Positions 39,015 to 48,627 of a stretch of 64,000 nt of DNA are shown one piece after another. The stretch comes from Pseudomonas graminis (GTDB lineage Bacteria > Pseudomonadota > Gammaproteobacteria > Pseudomonadales > Pseudomonadaceae). Every line of letters begins with the position of its first letter. The first letter of the stretch is position 1. The position numbers were made by a program, and so were the translations under genes. The DNA is taken from the NCBI RefSeq assembly GCF_002093745.1, contig NZ_MTSB01000021.1, positions 1-64,000 of the forward strand. Reading direction: 5' to 3'. The notes under the pieces are model-generated. The model was not told the origin of the DNA. It saw nothing but the letters and a program-made list of their open reading frames with translations, and ran no database searches.

Positions 39015-39728
39015 ATGTTCAATCTCCGCCCTGCTGCCGCGCTTGTCGCACTGGCAGCCGCCCTGTCCAGCCTGCCGGCTATGGCTGAAGAAGCCCGTTA
39101 CAACCAGATTTCGCTGCGTGCCGAGGTCAATCAGGAAGTCCAGCGCGACCTGATGATGGTCACGCTTTACACCGAGGCGCAGGACAGCGACCCGGCCAAA
39201 CTGGCGGCGCAGATCACCGAAACCCTGAACAAGGCGCTCGGCCAGGCGCGACAGGTCAAAGACGTGAAGATTCGTCAGGGCAGCCGCAACAGCTACCCGG
39301 TCTACGACGACAAAGGGCAGAAGATCACCGGCTGGCGTGAGCGCGCCGAGCTGCGCCTGGAAAGCGCCGACTTTGCGGGGCTGTCCAAGCTGACCGGCGA
39401 GCTGCTGACAGACCTGAAAATGGGCGGCATGGACTTCTCGATTTCGCCAGCCACTCGCAAGACCAGCGAAGACGCCCTGCTCAAGGACGCGGTGACCGCT
39501 TTCAAGGCCCGTGCGCAACTGGTCACCGAAGCGCTGGGCGGCACCGGTTACAAGCTGGTCAACCTGAACCTCAACACTTCGGGCTACCCGCAGCCCTACC
39601 TGCGTGCGCCGGTCATGATGATGGCGAAATCCTCGCGTGAAGACTCGGCCCCCACGCCCGATGTCGAAGCTGGCACCAGCCAGGTCAGTGTTGCCGCTGA
39701 TGGCGTGATTGAAGTCGCGATCCCTTGA
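39015..39728 (+). CDS. periplasmic SIMPL-domain (DUF541) protein
   Basis: 237 aa, ATG 39015 behind AAGGAG. The signal peptide FNLRPAAALVALAAALSSLPAMA predicts export. The mature part has the SIMPL/DUF541 pattern (ISLRAEVNQEVQRDLMMVTLY, repeated alpha/beta modules, AFKARAQLVTEALGGTGYKLVNLN). Relatives (YggE) are linked to oxidative-stress tolerance in the periplasm. It is monocistronic. Confidence 0.9.
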   Translation: MFNLRPAAALVALAAALSSLPAMAEEARYNQISLRAEVNQEVQRDLMMVTLYTEAQDSDPAKLAAQITETLNKALGQARQVKDVKIRQGSRNSYPVYDDKGQKITGWRERAELRLESADFAGLSKLTGELLTDLKMGGMDFSISPATRKTSEDALLKDAVTAFKARAQLVTEALGGTGYKLVNLNLNTSGYPQPYLRAPVMMMAKSSREDSAPTPDVEAGTSQVSVAADGVIEVAIP

Positions 39729-39925
39729 TGCACCAGGCGGCAGTGTCGACTGCCGCCGCTTCTCACGCGCATCTCCCCCTTCGGTCTCTTTGAGCCGGGC
39801 TTTCTCCTACGTGTCCCGGTGCGTTGCCTGATTGTCGGCGGCCGGGCTGCGCGTGAAACTTACGCCCTCATTTCACGTAGTTGCTCCAGGCAAGCCGGAG
39901 CACATCGACACCCAAGGAATCAAGG

Positions 39926-41485
39926 ATGAATCCCCCAAACGGCGCGTCTCAACGCCATGCTGCGGCAATTGACCAGGCAGTGAATACGAACGGCGAACGG
40001 CTTCCGAAACCGGAACGATTTGAAGCCGGAGACGGAGACAAGCATAAACACACTCACGGCTCCATCGAAAAGGTTCTCGAATCTGCCGGTTTCAGGCATG
40101 ACGAGATCCGGGCGATCTATTACGGCAACTGGCTGAGGGACTATTCGCAGTTACTCGACCCGAAGATCGTGCGGGCCACGACCATGCCGAAAAACTTTCC
40201 GGACCTGCTGTCCCGCGACGCCCTGACCCGCATCGTGGATGTGCTGGCCGTCAAGGAATTCACTGATCTGATGTTGATCGACCGTCCGCTTTTTGTCGTC
40301 ACACCCGAGCGACTGGGCGTTTATCGTCCCAGTGAACATATCGACAATCCCAAGACCGTCAATCCCGATCCGGCCGACCCCAAAGAGCGGGATGCCGACT
40401 TTGAAGACTGGGTGCTGCCTGACGATCCGGCGTTACAGGTCGACTACGACACGTCGATGAAGCGCTACATCCAGCGTTCGGCAGACGTCATGGCTGCCGG
40501 TCTGGAGATCGCCGCAAAGGCAGGTCCCGAGTCCACTGACGGCCTCAGAAACATGGGCGCGGCGCTGCACATACTCGAAGATTTCTTTGCCCATTCGAAC
40601 TTCGTCGAGCTGAGCCTGATCAAGCTCGGCTATACCGATGTGCTTCCCTGGACATCGAAAGCAGACTGCAAGCACCAGTTGCCGCTCGTCACCGGCATGT
40701 TCAGCAGCAGCGACATCATCGCCAGCCTCGCAGAGCCGCTCGGCAAGATCCTGTTTGCTACAGACGAGCAACCGTTCGAACCCATCAAGGCGGGCGAGCG
40801 CTACGAGCGCGACGAGATCATGCAGATTGTGCTCAGCGAACACCCTGACCCGCAAATGCTCGCGGCTTACGAAGCGTTCCTGGCTGCTCGCGACCAATGG
40901 GCCGAGCTGCCTTTTTCCGAACAGGTCGAAGAGTTCTCCGATTTCATCGGAACGCCAGGGCGACTGATCGGCAACGCTTTCGGTTTTACCATGCAAAGCA
41001 TGACGACCTGGTTCGGCAACACCATAGACGACTTGCAAACCCTGTTTGGCGATGATCCGAACAGCAGCGGCTCCACCGACCCGACACACTCACAGCTGGC
41101 CAAGGATCATGCGGAGCATCCACTCCACGCGCTGGCGGCCCTGCTTGCCAGAAAAGCGGTGCTTCAAGTAGGCCAGTCAATGTTGGGCCAGTGGCACGGC
41201 AAGGACCAGGCTGACCATCCGGCAACCGTCGCCGCAGGATTCTTTACTCACCCGATGGACAGTGACTGGCAAGACGAAAGTGTTCAGGAATGGGCCAAGG
41301 CTAATTTCAATCGGGTCAGGCAGGCTGGCAACAGGAGCGCGCTGGAGAAGGCTCAGACCTACATACTGGACACCGTGCGCGAGGACGTGAACAGATTTAG
41401 TCAGGACAGCACCGGCTTGTTGTCCGTTTTTCTGGGCGGCGGCCCCACTGTGCTTGGCCTGCTGGGCAGCATTTTAGGCAGGTAA
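39926..41485 (+). CDS. bacterial HET-C family protein
   Basis: 519 aa from ATG 39926, behind AAGGAATCAAGG. The first 300 residues match HET-C, a fungal heterokaryon-incompatibility family also found in pseudomonads: GDGDKHKHTHGSIEKVLESAGF (35-56), YYGNWLRDYSQLLDP (66-79) and NMGAALHILEDFFAHSNFVEL (209-229). H215, D219 and H223 in the last motif resemble the metal ligands of zinc phospholipase C/S1-P1 folds, so a hydrolase activity on lipids is possible. There is no N-terminal signal peptide. The C-terminus is Gly-rich and hydrophobic (LLSVFLGGGPTVLGLLGSI). The role in bacteria is not established. Confidence 0.8.
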   Translation: MNPPNGASQRHAAAIDQAVNTNGERLPKPERFEAGDGDKHKHTHGSIEKVLESAGFRHDEIRAIYYGNWLRDYSQLLDPKIVRATTMPKNFPDLLSRDALTRIVDVLAVKEFTDLMLIDRPLFVVTPERLGVYRPSEHIDNPKTVNPDPADPKERDADFEDWVLPDDPALQVDYDTSMKRYIQRSADVMAAGLEIAAKAGPESTDGLRNMGAALHILEDFFAHSNFVELSLIKLGYTDVLPWTSKADCKHQLPLVTGMFSSSDIIASLAEPLGKILFATDEQPFEPIKAGERYERDEIMQIVLSEHPDPQMLAAYEAFLAARDQWAELPFSEQVEEFSDFIGTPGRLIGNAFGFTMQSMTTWFGNTIDDLQTLFGDDPNSSGSTDPTHSQLAKDHAEHPLHALAALLARKAVLQVGQSMLGQWHGKDQADHPATVAAGFFTHPMDSDWQDESVQEWAKANFNRVRQAGNRSALEKAQTYILDTVREDVNRFSQDSTGLLSVFLGGGPTVLGLLGSILGR

Positions 41486-41579
41486 GCGTATTGTCCGCCC
41501 CGGCCTGGTACGGCACTATCCGTCGTCTATCTGACTGTCGATATAACGCACGGTTATTGCCGTACCACGCGAGGGATCC

Positions 41580-43187
41580 ATGGGACATACACTTTTCAAA
41601 CCGCTGCTCCTGACCACCGCGCTGCTGGCCTGCGCCCCCCTGGCACAGGCGGCCAGCACACTGGTGTATTGCTCGGAAGCCAGCCCGGCCGGGTTTGACC
41701 CCAGCCAGTACACCAGCGGCACCGACTTCGATGCCTCGGCCGAAACCGTTTTCAATCGCCTGACCCAGTTCAAGCGTGGCGGAACCGAAGTGGAGCCCGG
41801 GCTGGCGACCCGCTGGGATGTCTCGCCTGACGGGCTGACCTACACCTTCCATCTGCGCGACGGCGTGAAATTCCACACCACGGATTACTTCACGCCTACA
41901 CGCACGTTCAACGCCGACGATGTGCTGTTCACATTCAATCGCCTGCTCGACGCCAATCATCCGTTCCGCAAAGCCTACCCGTCGGAGTCGCCCTACTTCA
42001 CGGACATGGGTTTGAACACGACGATCAAGAGCATCGAGAAAGTCGATCCACAGACCGTCCGCTTCACCCTGAACAATATCGATGCGGCGTTCGTACAGAA
42101 CCTGGCCATGAGCTTTGCCTCCATTCAGTCCGCCGAATACGCGGACAAGTTGCTCAAGGAAGGCAAGGCTGAAGAGCTGAACCAGAAACCGATCGGCACC
42201 GGACCGTTCGTGTTCAAGCGTTACCAGAAAGACTCGCAGATCCGCTACGTCGGTAACACCGACTACTGGAAACCTGAGGACGTGAAGATCGATAACCTGA
42301 TCTTTGCGATCAACAGCGACGCCGCGGTACGCATGCAGAAGCTCAAGGCCGGCGAATGCCAGGTCAGCGGCTACCCACGCCCGCAAGACATCGAAGAGAT
42401 GAAAAAGGACCCGAAACTCAAGGTTCTCAGCCAAGCCGGTTTCAACCTGGGGTTCGTGGCCTACAACGTCACCCACAAGCCGCTCGACCAGCTCAAGGTG
42501 CGTCAGGCGCTGGACATGGCCATCGACAAGCCGGCCATTATCAAGGCGGTCTACCAGAGTGCGGGCCAACTGGCCGAGAACGCGCTGCCGCCAGGCCAGT
42601 GGAGCTATGACCAGACGATCAAGGATGCGCCGCACGACCTGACCAAGGCGAAACAGCTGCTCAAGGAAGCAGGCGTGGCACCGGGTACCAAAATCGATCT
42701 GTGGGCCATGACGGTTCAGCGCGCCTCCAACCCCAATGCGCGTATGTCTGCGCAGATGATTCAGTCGGACTGGGAGAAGATCGGTATCAAGGCCAACATC
42801 GTCAGCTATGAATGGGGCGAGTACATAAAGCGCGCCAAGGCCGGCGAGCACGACGCGATGATCTACGGCTGGACCGGTGACAATGGCGACCCTGACAACT
42901 GGCTCGGTGTGCTTTACAGCTGCGCAGCCGTCAAAGGCAGCAACTACGCCAAATGGTGCGACCCGGCTTACGACAAGCTGGTGCAGCAGGCCAAGGTCAC
43001 GACCAACCGCGATGAACGCATCAAGCTCTACCAACAGGCTCAGCACATCCTCAAGCAACAAGTGCCGATCACGCCCATCGCCAACTCCAAGGTGTTTCAG
43101 CCAATGCGCAAGGAAGTGCAGGACTTCAAGATCAGTCCGTTCGGTCTGACCCCCTTCTATGGTGTCAGCCTGCAGACAGCGAAGTAA
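41580..43187 (+). CDS. dppA: dipeptide ABC transporter substrate-binding protein, first paralogue
   Basis: 535 aa. The signal peptide is FKPLLLTTALLACAPLAQA. The mature start STLVYCSEASPAGFDPSQYT, the core LATRWDVSPDGLTYTFHLRDG, PIGTGPFVFKRYQKDS and the C-terminal WTGDNGDPDNWLGVLYSC are hallmarks of DppA proteins. It carries di- or tripeptides (or haem in some species) to DppBCDF. It is the first of four such genes in a row and has its own leader. A hairpin follows its stop. Confidence 0.93.
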   Translation: MGHTLFKPLLLTTALLACAPLAQAASTLVYCSEASPAGFDPSQYTSGTDFDASAETVFNRLTQFKRGGTEVEPGLATRWDVSPDGLTYTFHLRDGVKFHTTDYFTPTRTFNADDVLFTFNRLLDANHPFRKAYPSESPYFTDMGLNTTIKSIEKVDPQTVRFTLNNIDAAFVQNLAMSFASIQSAEYADKLLKEGKAEELNQKPIGTGPFVFKRYQKDSQIRYVGNTDYWKPEDVKIDNLIFAINSDAAVRMQKLKAGECQVSGYPRPQDIEEMKKDPKLKVLSQAGFNLGFVAYNVTHKPLDQLKVRQALDMAIDKPAIIKAVYQSAGQLAENALPPGQWSYDQTIKDAPHDLTKAKQLLKEAGVAPGTKIDLWAMTVQRASNPNARMSAQMIQSDWEKIGIKANIVSYEWGEYIKRAKAGEHDAMIYGWTGDNGDPDNWLGVLYSCAAVKGSNYAKWCDPAYDKLVQQAKVTTNRDERIKLYQQAQHILKQQVPITPIANSKVFQPMRKEVQDFKISPFGLTPFYGVSLQTAK

Positions 43188-43199
43188 CAACATGGCCCC

Positions 43200-43226
43200 A
43201 ACCGGGTGCATTTTTCTCACCCGGTT
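43200..43226 (+). terminator. stem-loop after the first dppA gene
   Basis: AACCGGGTG pairs with CACCCGGTT around a T-rich 9-base loop. No T-run follows, so it may stabilise the message rather than stop transcription. Confidence 0.5.
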
Positions 43227-43444
43227 GCGCCTTAACGGTGCGCGAAACGCTTCAAAATACGCCGCGCAAACGATCAACTATCAAGAAAATTACACTTTCG
43301 CGACATTCCTGTACGATCGTGCCACTCTTTGTTGCTTCTTTGACGTCATTGTCTTGCTTTGGGTATGGCCCCTGCATAAGTATCGGACGGATCGGCTCAC
43401 GAGGTCGTTCCCTCTAATCAAAAATGACAACAACTGAGGCAACC

Positions 43445-45094
43445 ATGCTCAAACACGCGGTCATTCCGTTTCTGCTCGGCGCCAGCTTGCTTGCCAGCGC
43501 ACCTTTCGCCCACGCAGCATCGAACCTGGTGTTCTGCTCCGAGGGCAGCCCTGCCGGTTTCGACCCAGGCCAGTACACGACTGGCACTGACTTCGACGCC
43601 GCGGCAGAGACCATTTTCAACCGCCTGAGCCAGTTTGAACGGGGCGGCACCGCCGTCGTACCGGGCCTGGCGACCAGCTGGGACATTTCACCGGATGGCC
43701 TGAGCTACACGTTCCACCTGCGCGAGGGTGTGAAATTCCACACCACGCCTTACTTCAAGCCGACCCGCGAATTCAATGCCGATGACGTGTTGTTCACGTT
43801 CAATCGCATGATTGACAAGGACATGCCTTACCGCAAAGCGTATCCGACCGAATTCCCGTACTTCACCGACATGGCGATGGACACCAACATCAAAAAGATC
43901 GAAAAACTCGACGACCACACCGTCAAGTTCGTTCTTGGCACTGTTGACGCCGCGTTCATCCAGAACATGGCCATGAGCTTCGCATCGATCCAGTCCGCAG
44001 AATATGCCGCCAAGCTGCTCAAGGAAGGCAAACCGGAGCTGATCAACCAGCAGCCGATCGGCACCGGCCCGTTCGTGTTCAAGAGCTACCAGAAAGACTC
44101 CAACATCCGTTACACAGGAAACAAGGACTACTGGAAGCCTGAAGACGTCAAGATCGACAACCTGATCTTCGCCATCACCACCGACGCTTCGGTGCGTATA
44201 CAGAAGCTCAAGAAAAACGAATGCCAGGTGACTGCGTACCCGCGTCCTGCCGACCTTGCATCCATCAGGGGCGACGACCTGACCAAGGAACAGAAGGAGA
44301 AAAATCCTCTGAAAATGCCTGATCAGGCCGGCTTCAACCTGGGTTACATCGCCTATAACGTGATGGACCAGGTCAAGGGTGAAGACCACCCGAACCCGCT
44401 GGCTCAGCTGAAAGTGCGTCAGGCGCTGGACATGGCGGTCAACAAGCAGCAGATCATCGACTCGGTTTATCAGGGCGCAGGTCAATTGGCAGTCAATGCC
44501 ATGCCGCCGACCCAGTGGTCTTACGACACGACCATCAAGGATGCCAAATACGATCCCGAGAAGGCTCGCCAACTGCTCAAGGAAGCCGGCATCAAGGAAG
44601 GTACCGAAATCACCCTGTGGGCCATGCCGGTTCAGCGTCCCTACAACCCCAACGCCAAGCTGATGGCCGAAATGCTCCAGGCCGACTGGAAGAAGATCGG
44701 TATCAACGCCAGGATCGTCAGCTACGAATGGGGCGAATACATCAAGCGCGCCAAGAACGGCGAAAACGGCGCCATGCTGATTGGTTGGAGCGGCGACAAC
44801 GGTGACCCGGACAACTGGCTCGGCACCCTGTTCGGCTGTGACGCACTGAACGGCAACAACTTCGCCAAGTGGTGCGACAAGCCTTTCGACACGCTGATCC
44901 ATCAGGCCAAGGAAACATCTGATCAGGCCAAGCGCATCGAACTGTACAAACAGGCGCAACACCTCCTGAAGGACGCAGTGCCGATGACGCCTATTGCGCA
45001 CTCGACTGTCTACCAACCCATGCGCACCACCGTGCAGGACTTCAAGATCAGCCCGTTCGGCTTGAACTCCTTTTACGGTGTCAGCGTGAAGTAA
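43445..45094 (+). CDS. dppA: dipeptide ABC transporter substrate-binding protein, second paralogue
   Basis: 549 aa from ATG 43445 (MLKHAVIPFLLGASLLASA), which places the signal peptide at the N-terminus; ATG 43424 would add seven polar residues before it. The sequence matches the first and third paralogues over its length (NLVFCSEGSPAGFDPGQYT, PIGTGPFVFKSYQKDS, WSGDNGDPDNWLGTLFGC). It has two small insertions near the middle, around LASIRGDDLTKEQKEK and VKGEDHPNP, which may change the binding pocket or lid. It probably feeds the same permease with a different peptide set. Confidence 0.92.
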   Translation: MLKHAVIPFLLGASLLASAPFAHAASNLVFCSEGSPAGFDPGQYTTGTDFDAAAETIFNRLSQFERGGTAVVPGLATSWDISPDGLSYTFHLREGVKFHTTPYFKPTREFNADDVLFTFNRMIDKDMPYRKAYPTEFPYFTDMAMDTNIKKIEKLDDHTVKFVLGTVDAAFIQNMAMSFASIQSAEYAAKLLKEGKPELINQQPIGTGPFVFKSYQKDSNIRYTGNKDYWKPEDVKIDNLIFAITTDASVRIQKLKKNECQVTAYPRPADLASIRGDDLTKEQKEKNPLKMPDQAGFNLGYIAYNVMDQVKGEDHPNPLAQLKVRQALDMAVNKQQIIDSVYQGAGQLAVNAMPPTQWSYDTTIKDAKYDPEKARQLLKEAGIKEGTEITLWAMPVQRPYNPNAKLMAEMLQADWKKIGINARIVSYEWGEYIKRAKNGENGAMLIGWSGDNGDPDNWLGTLFGCDALNGNNFAKWCDKPFDTLIHQAKETSDQAKRIELYKQAQHLLKDAVPMTPIAHSTVYQPMRTTVQDFKISPFGLNSFYGVSVK

Positions 45095-45420
45095 CAGCGG
45101 TATGACTGCGCGGCGCATGCGGCGCAGTCCACGCTTTACCTGAGCAAGAGACCTGTTGGTTAGTTGAAAAGTGTCGTTATCGGCACTTTTCAGCTATCAC
45201 TAAGATATTTCCTACGCACTTTGCTGCCTGCGAGCCTATATACCGCGTGCCTCTGACGGCCTACCGTCCTGAGTCAGCGGCAGCTGGCAGGAAGCCAGCC
45301 GCTTCGCGGCCGTTGTAACAATGTGTGGCGGACAGGTTATTCGGAAACCTTTCAGGTTGACGCCTTAGCGTTAGTCAGACATTCGAGCTAAGGCTCGTCC
45401 TTTGAAGGATAGGGATCATC
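45095..45420. other. long leader region before the third dppA gene
   Basis: 326 bases without an ORF of note. Near 45164-45191 the inverted repeat TGAAAAGTG/CACTTTTCA forms a stem, possibly ending the second dppA message. A TATATA lies near 45236. Downstream are several GC-rich short hairpins (for example GAGCTAAGGCTC near 45390) up to the ribosome site AAGGATAGGG. This suggests a structured 5' leader for the third dppA gene. Confidence 0.5.
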
Positions 45421-47013
45421 ATGCGTAAAACTCTTGCGGTGACGTCGTGCCTGGGGCTGTTTGCTCTGGCTCCTTTTGCCCAGGCGGCAAGCAATCTGGT
45501 GTTCTGCTCGGAAGCGAGCCCGGCAGGCTTTGACGGCGCGCAATACACCTCATCGACCGATAACGACGCTTCAGAGCCGATCTATAACCGCCTGACCGAA
45601 TTCAAACAGGGCGATACCACTGTGGTGCCAGCCTTGGCGACCTCGTGGGACGTTTCAGAGGACGGTCTGACCTACACGTTTCATCTGCGCGAAGGCGTGA
45701 AGTTTCACAGCAACAAGAACTTCAAGCCCAGCCGCGACTTCAATGCCGACGACGTGCTTTTCACGTTCAATCGCATGCTCAAAACCGATCACCCGTTTCG
45801 CGTTGCGTACCCGACCGAGTTCCCTTACTTCACCAGCATGGGCCTGAACAAGAAGATCAAGTCTGTCGAAAAAACCGACCCGCTGACCGTGGTGTTCACC
45901 CTTAACACGGTGGATGCAGCGTTCATTCAGAACATCGCGATGAATTTCGCCGGCATTCTGTCCGCTGAGTACGCCGAACAGTTAATGGCCAAAGGCGATG
46001 TGCGCGACATCAATCAACAGCCTATCGGCACCGGGCCGTTTGTGTTTCAGCGTTACCAGAAGGACTCGCAGATTCGCTACAAAGGCAACAAGGAGTTTTG
46101 GGACCCGAGCCGCGTGAAGATCGATCAACTGATCTTCGCCATCGTGACCGACGCTTCTGCGCGCATGCAAAAGCTCAAGGCCAACGAGTGCCAGGTCTCG
46201 GTCAACCCGCGCCCTGCAGACCTTGCCAAGCTCAAGGAAGACAAAAGCCTGCAAATCATCGAAAAGCCAGGCTTCAACCTCGGTTACATCTCCTACAACG
46301 TGCGTCACGAGCCATTAGGCAAGCTGGAAGTGCGTCAGGCGCTGGACATGGCCGTCAACAAGAAAGCCATTATCAATGCGGTTTATCAGGGCGCGGGGCA
46401 ACTGGCAGTCAATGCCATGCCGCCGACCCAGTGGTCTTATGACGACAGCATCAAGGACGCGCCGTACGACCCGGAAAAAGCCAAGACCCTGCTGCGCGCC
46501 GCCGGAGTCAAAGAGGGCACTGAACTGACGCTCTGGGCCATGCCGGTGCAACGTCCGTATAACCCCAACGCCAAGCTGATGGCCGAAATGCTTCAAGCTG
46601 ACTGGGCCAAGGTGGGCATCAAGGTCAAGATCGTCAGTTACGAATGGGGTGAACACCTCAAGCGCACCAAGAACGGCGAGCACGATATCTCGCTGATCGG
46701 CTGGACTGGCGACAACGGTGACCCGGACAACTGGCTCGGCACGCTGTACAGCTGCGCTGCCATCGGCGGTAACAACTACTCGATGTGGTGCGACGAGAAA
46801 TACGATCAGCTGGTCAAGGCCGCTGTCGCAACCACTGACCGCGAGAAGCGCACCGACCTGTACAAACAGGCGCAACGTTACCTGAAGGAACAAGTGCCGA
46901 TTACCCCGGTTGCCCACTCGACCGTCAATCAGCCGTTGCGCGCCGAGGTCAGGGACTTCCACGTCAGCCCGTTTGGCCGCAACAACTTTTCAGGCGTGAG
47001 CATCGCCGACTGA
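45421..47013 (+). CDS. dppA: dipeptide ABC transporter substrate-binding protein, third paralogue
   Basis: 530 aa. Signal peptide RKTLAVTSCLGLFALAPFAQA. The mature part begins SNLVFCSEASPAGFDGAQYT and keeps the DppA landmarks (LATSWDVSEDGLTYTFHLRE, PIGTGPFVFQRYQKDS, WTGDNGDPDNWLGTLYSC). It is closest in look to the second paralogue but lacks its insertions. It is preceded by the long structured leader at 45095-45420 and followed by a hairpin and the porin gene. Confidence 0.93.
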   Translation: MRKTLAVTSCLGLFALAPFAQAASNLVFCSEASPAGFDGAQYTSSTDNDASEPIYNRLTEFKQGDTTVVPALATSWDVSEDGLTYTFHLREGVKFHSNKNFKPSRDFNADDVLFTFNRMLKTDHPFRVAYPTEFPYFTSMGLNKKIKSVEKTDPLTVVFTLNTVDAAFIQNIAMNFAGILSAEYAEQLMAKGDVRDINQQPIGTGPFVFQRYQKDSQIRYKGNKEFWDPSRVKIDQLIFAIVTDASARMQKLKANECQVSVNPRPADLAKLKEDKSLQIIEKPGFNLGYISYNVRHEPLGKLEVRQALDMAVNKKAIINAVYQGAGQLAVNAMPPTQWSYDDSIKDAPYDPEKAKTLLRAAGVKEGTELTLWAMPVQRPYNPNAKLMAEMLQADWAKVGIKVKIVSYEWGEHLKRTKNGEHDISLIGWTGDNGDPDNWLGTLYSCAAIGGNNYSMWCDEKYDQLVKAAVATTDREKRTDLYKQAQRYLKEQVPITPVAHSTVNQPLRAEVRDFHVSPFGRNNFSGVSIAD

Positions 47014-47031
47014 CCCGACATCCAGCTTGCT

Positions 47032-47055
47032 TTCGCCACCTTGCAGGGTGGCGAA
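47032..47055 (+). terminator. stem-loop after the third dppA gene
   Basis: TTCGCCACC (47032-47040) is fully complementary to GGTGGCGAA (47047-47055). No T-run follows. It may limit read-through into the porin gene or protect the dppA 3' end. Confidence 0.55.
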
Positions 47056-47164
47056 CGTCAGCACTTGCGCATCGATAACAACGCAGGGCCTTAAACCCTG
47101 CATAACCAAAAGCCAGACCTTAAAGAACTGGCATTTATAAAAGTGATAAAGGGAGCTGCACATC

Positions 47165-48544
47165 GTGAAAACAACAAGTACTGCATTATTGGCCTTATCT
47201 CTCTCGTCGTTCGGCGCGATGGTTCAGGCAGACCCAGCCAGCCAGGCCTTCGTGCCGACCCAGCTGAGCACCAAGAATGCACAAGCCGACGCCAATGGCT
47301 TTTTTGAAGACCAACACCTGACCGGCACGACCCGTAACTGGTACGCCAATGAACTCAAGCGTCGCGACGAGGTTTTTCGCTACAACGACAACGGCGTCGC
47401 TGAGCAGACTTCGCGTCGCATCAACTGGCAGCAAGGCACCATCGTCAACTACACCTCGGGTTATACCCAGGGCGTTGTAGGTTTCTCCACGGAACTGGCG
47501 CTGTACAACGCCATTGCGCTGGACCGTGACACTGATGACTTCGCCGGCAACTCCAACCGCACCCTGGCTCACCGTGACGGCGACGCAGTCGGTCAATGGA
47601 GCAAAATGGGTCTGGGCAACGTCAAGGCCCGCGTTTCCAACACGGTCCTGACCATGGGTCGCCAGTCGGTGAACACCCCGGTTATCGCCTTCATCGGCAA
47701 CCGTGCCCTGCCTTCCAGCTTCCAGGGTTTTGCCGTACAGAGCGACGAGTTCAACAACCTGTCCCTGCAGGGCGGCAGCTTCGACCGTGTATCGCCACGT
47801 ATGGAACAGAGCCTGGACAAGTTCCGCTCCGAATACGGTGATCGCAGCAAGACCGCTGATCGTCTGGACATGTTTGGCGGTGACTACAAACCCACCGACA
47901 GCCTGACCGCCAGCTTCTATGCGTCGAACCTGGAAGACTTCTGGCACCAGTACTACTTCGGCTTCACCCACGAACTGGGTGACAGCAAGGCCCTGGCGCT
48001 CAGCACCAACCTGAATTACTACAAAACCAAGGATGCAGGCCAGAGCAAACTGGGCGCGATCGACAACGACACCTACAGCCTGTCCTTCACCGGTACACAC
48101 AATGCGCACAGCGTGAGTGTTGCGTACCAGGAAGTTAACGGTAACGAGTATTTCGACTACGCCCACGACACCAACGCGATCTTCCTGGCCAACTCCCTGC
48201 TGTCGGACTTCAACGGCCCGAACGAGAAATCCCTGCAGATCGCTTATGTGCTGAACATGGCCGAATACGGCGTGCCCGGCCTGAAGTTCAATATCTACCA
48301 GGCTCGTGGCTGGGACATCGACGGTACGCATTACAAAGGCACCGGCTACACCGACGTACTGGCAATGGACGGCGAGACCCACTACGAGTACGGCATCGGT
48401 TCGTCCTACTCGGTGCAGTCCGGCCCACTCAAGGCCACCGCCATCCGCGCCACTTACACCACACACCGCGCCAGCGAGAACCAGGCTGATGGCAACATCA
48501 ACGAATTCCGTCTGGTAACCACTGTCCCGTTCAACATTCTCTGA
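47165..48544 (+). CDS. opdP: OprD-family outer-membrane porin (OpdP-like)
   Basis: 459 aa from GTG 47165, with GGGAG before it. Signal peptide KTTSTALLALSLSSFGAMVQA. The barrel shows OprD features: DQHLTGTTRNWYANELKRRD, QGTIVNYTSGYTQGVVGFS, LGNVKARVSNTVLTMGRQSVNTP, and a C-terminal strand ending in FNIL. OprD porins pass small nutrients; OpdP admits glycine-glutamate and other dipeptides. Its position between dppA genes and dppBCDF supports the same role and parallels the P. aeruginosa cluster. The first codons contain AACAACAA, a possible Hfq/Crc site. Confidence 0.93.
   Translation: MKTTSTALLALSLSSFGAMVQADPASQAFVPTQLSTKNAQADANGFFEDQHLTGTTRNWYANELKRRDEVFRYNDNGVAEQTSRRINWQQGTIVNYTSGYTQGVVGFSTELALYNAIALDRDTDDFAGNSNRTLAHRDGDAVGQWSKMGLGNVKARVSNTVLTMGRQSVNTPVIAFIGNRALPSSFQGFAVQSDEFNNLSLQGGSFDRVSPRMEQSLDKFRSEYGDRSKTADRLDMFGGDYKPTDSLTASFYASNLEDFWHQYYFGFTHELGDSKALALSTNLNYYKTKDAGQSKLGAIDNDTYSLSFTGTHNAHSVSVAYQEVNGNEYFDYAHDTNAIFLANSLLSDFNGPNEKSLQIAYVLNMAEYGVPGLKFNIYQARGWDIDGTHYKGTGYTDVLAMDGETHYEYGIGSSYSVQSGPLKATAIRATYTTHRASENQADGNINEFRLVTTVPFNIL
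47170..47177 (+). promoter_or_regulatory. candidate Hfq/Crc target motif at the opdP start
   Basis: AACAACAA spans codons 2-5 of the porin gene and is an exact AANAANAA match at the translation start, the usual site of Crc/Hfq repression of nutrient-uptake genes in Pseudomonas. Confidence 0.45.
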
Positions 48545-48556
48545 TTCGCTGAAAAC

Positions 48557-48592
48557 CGCTCTGGCGCACGGCAGCCGCCCTGCTCCAGAGCG
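48557..48592 (+). terminator. stem-loop after opdP
   Basis: CGCTCTGG (48557-48564) pairs with CCAGAGCG (48585-48592). The loop is 20 bases and no T-run follows; probably an mRNA 3'-end structure or weak terminator. Confidence 0.5.
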
Positions 48593-48627
48593 ACCACCAT
48601 CGGCGTCAACTCTATGGAGGGTTCATA

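Noticed and set aside
41397..43277. 626-codon minus ORF opposite the first dppA gene, with similar ones opposite the other paralogues
   Set aside because: They mirror the codon bias of the dppA genes, carry no domain and overlap clear exported binding proteins.
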